Positions 62,009 to 64,000 of a stretch of DNA of 64,000 bases are shown here, in pieces. Below the pieces are notes generated by a model. The model made no database searches. It saw only the letters and a list, made by a program, of their open reading frames with translations, and was not told the origin of the DNA. Position 1 is the stretch's first letter, and each line of letters begins with the position of its first letter. Both the position numbers and the translations under genes were made by a program. Source of the DNA: UBA7662 sp943369355 (lineage in GTDB: Bacteria; Bacteroidota; Bacteroidia; UBA7662). The stretch covers positions 7,336-71,335 of the forward strand of contig CALRMX020000010.1 of the NCBI GenBank assembly GCA_943369355.1, given 5' to 3'.

Positions 62009-64000
62009 TCAACGAATTAAGTTAACAGTACCTCTTCCTACCGCTTCACGAAAGTTGCAGTCTCTATAGGTGTAAACAAAAGTATAGGTGGCTATTTCAC
62101 AGGCTTGTCCGAACCTTGTTCCATCCCACCAGTCTTCCAAACGCTCACTATGAAATACCAACTTTCCCCATCGATCATAGATATCTAGTGTATAGGGGCC
62201 GTCGTTTTCACCAGTTGGCCCAAATTGTTCGTTGAGGCCATCACCATTCGGACTAAAGGCAGTGGGCCATAACAGTTCTGAATTTTTCACACGCACGATT
62301 TCCTCATAAACCGTAGTACAGTTACCTCTACTAACGATTAAGCTGTATTTCTCCGCCCCACTTTCTTGTGCAGCCTCTAACCGGAGCATTCGTTGAGGGA
62401 TAGTGTCACCATTGGGCAGTACCCAGCGATAGTTTGCCCCAACCAAGGAGTCAGGATTTAGCTTTATGATTTGCCCCGGACAATAGGTTCGGTGTCCGGT
62501 AATTTTAATTTCTGGCAATGGATCGGCAATAACCAATAGCATAGAGTCTTCGAAACGGACACAACCTGCAATTTCTACGGTTAGATAGTAAACCCCAGCC
62601 TGTTCACGATTTAATGAAGTTAAGCTTAGCAACTGTGATGAACTAAAGTAGTTGTTAGGACCTGTCCAGCTGTATGTGGCATTGTTGTAAGTTGGAGCTG
62701 ACAGCGAAAAATCTGCATTCAAACAGCTTTGGGCGGTATCGGGGATGCTTGGAGGCAAAGGTCGTTGCATAACCTCCAGTCGTGCACCGGGGATTAGGCG
62801 TTGACAGGTATTTTGATAGATGATTTCGCACGCATAAAATGCAGTTTCACTCACCCAGATTTGCGTGCTGGTAGCTGATGGAATAGGTAGCCCATTTTTG
62901 AGCCATTGATAACGGGTATTGGTAACGGAGTCAATTTGTAAAAGTGCCGAATCGCCTTCACAGAGTTGTAATCTGGAAGCCCGTATTTGAATTGAACTTA
63001 CATCATTCAGTAGGGTAGTTGTGATGGTTTGGCTCCAATGTTCGCAACCAAAACTATTCGCAACAAGTAATTGATACGTTCCGCCAACTCTATCCACTAG
63101 TCTTGGGCTTATTTCCCCTACGAGCTGCAGCCCATTTCTGTACCATTGGTAATTGCTACCGCCTGAAGCGACTAGGATCACGGAATCTCCCAAGCAGAAT
63201 GTTGGGGATCCAGTAACACTAACGTTGGAGATCGGTCTTGGATTGACATGGGTAATTATAAAATCTGATGTATCCGAGCAACCCGAAGTGTTGAAGGCAA
63301 TCACTTGCCAGTTGCCGCTGGTGGTTACGGTTCTTTCAGAATCGCTGCCTGCCACCGCTGCACCGTTCAACAACCATTGATAACTGCTTCCGCCGCTGGC
63401 ACGAAGTACCACAGAATCGCCAGCGCAGAAGTTCACCGAGTCTAAGGCTACCAAAAGGGCAGTGGGTAACTCGTAGCGCGTAGTAGTGATGAGGTTGGAG
63501 GTATCCGAACAACCCGAAGTGTTGAAAGCGATCACTTGCCAATTGCCGCTCGCGGTAACCGTCCTGATAGAATCGATACCGGCTACCGCAGTACCATCCA
63601 ACAACCATTGATAACTGCTTCCGCCGCTAGCACGGAGTACTACCGAATCGCCAGCGCAGAAGCTCGCCGAATCCAAAGCCACTAAAACGGCAGTGGGTAA
63701 ATCAAATTGGGTCGTAGTAATGAGGTTGGAGGTATCCGAACAACCCGAAGCATTGAAGGCAATCACCTGCCAATTGCCACTTGTAGTAATCGTCCGGATA
63801 GAATTGCTGCCGGCCACCGCAGTACCATCCAACAACCACTGATAACTGTTTCCGCCGCTGGCCCGGAGTACCACCGAATCGCCAGCGCAGAAGCTGACCG
63901 AATCCAAAGCCACCAAAACGGCAGTGGGTAAATCGTAGCGCGTGGTGGTGATGAAGTTAGAGGTATCCGAACAACCCGAAGTGTTGAAAGCGATCACTTG
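62009..64000 (-). CDS. Giant T9SS type B surface protein with tandem Ig-like repeats (5' end outside window)
   Basis: The C-terminal ~663 residues are visible; the frame stays open through base 64000, so the protein is larger. The visible part holds three near-identical 77-residue Ig-like repeats (SSYQWLLDGTAVAG, LVALDSVSFCAGDSVVLRAS), more divergent repeats (SNYQWYRNG, TRYQWLKNG, SWTGPNNYFSS, YRWVLPNG), and a type B sorting domain of ~88 residues (PTAFSPNGDGLNEQFG, DRWGKLVFHS). It is a paralogue of the preceding gene with the same C-terminal type. Probably a second surface adhesin or matrix protein exported by T9SS. Confidence 0.88.
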   Translation of the reverse strand, partial: QVIAFNTSGCSDTSNFITTTRYDLPTAVLVALDSVSFCAGDSVVLRASGGNSYQWLLDGTAVAGSNSIRTITTSGNWQVIAFNASGCSDTSNLITTTQFDLPTAVLVALDSASFCAGDSVVLRASGGSSYQWLLDGTAVAGIDSIRTVTASGNWQVIAFNTSGCSDTSNLITTTRYELPTALLVALDSVNFCAGDSVVLRASGGSSYQWLLNGAAVAGSDSERTVTTSGNWQVIAFNTSGCSDTSDFIITHVNPRPISNVSVTGSPTFCLGDSVILVASGGSNYQWYRNGLQLVGEISPRLVDRVGGTYQLLVANSFGCEHWSQTITTTLLNDVSSIQIRASRLQLCEGDSALLQIDSVTNTRYQWLKNGLPIPSATSTQIWVSETAFYACEIIYQNTCQRLIPGARLEVMQRPLPPSIPDTAQSCLNADFSLSAPTYNNATYSWTGPNNYFSSSQLLSLTSLNREQAGVYYLTVEIAGCVRFEDSMLLVIADPLPEIKITGHRTYCPGQIIKLNPDSLVGANYRWVLPNGDTIPQRMLRLEAAQESGAEKYSLIVSRGNCTTVYEEIVRVKNSELLWPTAFSPNGDGLNEQFGPTGENDGPYTLDIYDRWGKLVFHSERLEDWWDGTRFGQACEIATYTFVYTYRDCNFREAVGRGTVNLIR
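63271..64000 (-). repeat. 231-bp tandem repeat array in the second surface-protein gene
   Basis: The marker TATCCGA recurs at 63271, 63502, 63733 and 63964, an exact 231-base period (77 codons). Copies differ by scattered substitutions, e.g. the CGAAGTG/CGAAGCA variants. The array continues past the window end. Confidence 0.9.

Noticed and set aside
63271..64000. CRISPR-like array from the regular repeats
   Set aside because: The repeat period is 231 bases, continuous and in frame with a long coding sequence, with no short direct repeats and unique spacers.
1..64000. Mobile elements or genomic island
   Set aside because: No transposase, integrase, tRNA-associated direct repeats or composition breaks were seen; the genes are ordinary Bacteroidota core or accessory genes.

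Overview
The window is a chromosomal segment of a free-living member of the Bacteroidota, most likely from the Flavobacteriia/Sphingobacteriia-Cytophagia side. Evidence: a Bacteroidota-type serine palmitoyltransferase, an Hc1-like small histone, the type IX secretion protein PorQ, five proteins with T9SS sorting domains (three type A, two type B 'gliding-motility' type), the miaB/sigma-54/lptE/secG neighbourhood, and promoter boxes matching the Bacteroidota consensus TAnnTTTG. No phage, IS element, CRISPR array or rRNA operon was seen; there is one tRNA gene (Asp, GTC).

Layout. 1-1.2 kb: end of a sphingolipid-synthesis gene and the small histone. 1.3-4.7 kb (minus): ligA, an uncharacterised gene and dapA, each pair overlapping by ATGA. 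4.7-7.2 kb: a lipoprotein, accA and tRNA-Asp. 7.3-13.7 kb: accessory genes (lipoprotein, GAF histidine kinase, CsgG/LpoB-like envelope protein, HTH regulator plus MFS exporter, porin-like barrel). 13.8-20.5 kb: housekeeping genes (typA, cmk, DEAD-box helicase, A-type Fe-S carrier) and a DUF5723-like barrel. 20.6-22.7 kb: a 5'-nucleotidase split into two genes in reversed domain order. 23-28.2 kb: dnaA, hisS, hutH and lgt. 28.4-29.9 kb: a T9SS-secreted protein.

29.9-35.2 kb (minus) is a maltodextrin-use locus: surface GH13 amylase, GH31 alpha-glucosidase and an SLC45-type sugar transporter. 35.3-37.9 kb: a LuxE-like acyl transferase, a lipoprotein and porQ. 37.9-45.7 kb (minus) is a complete fatty-acid beta-oxidation locus: acyl-CoA synthetase, then marR, HAD/ECH fusion, thiolase and acyl-CoA dehydrogenase, with a perfect palindrome lying just downstream of the promoter box. 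45.8-49.9 kb: two secreted T9SS proteins, each with a CGPC thiol motif. 50-55.8 kb: a tight six-gene envelope/translation operon, miaB to secG. 55.9-64 kb (minus): two neighbouring giant T9SS type-B surface proteins made of Ig-like repeats; the second runs off the window and holds near-identical 231-bp tandem repeats.

Genes are very densely packed, with convergent genes often overlapping by a few bases. Most content is ordinary for the phylum. The most interesting signals are regulatory: the MarR operator, a start-codon hairpin on the giant adhesin, an internal terminator in the maltodextrin locus and possible leaderless genes. The repeat architecture of the surface proteins also stands out.
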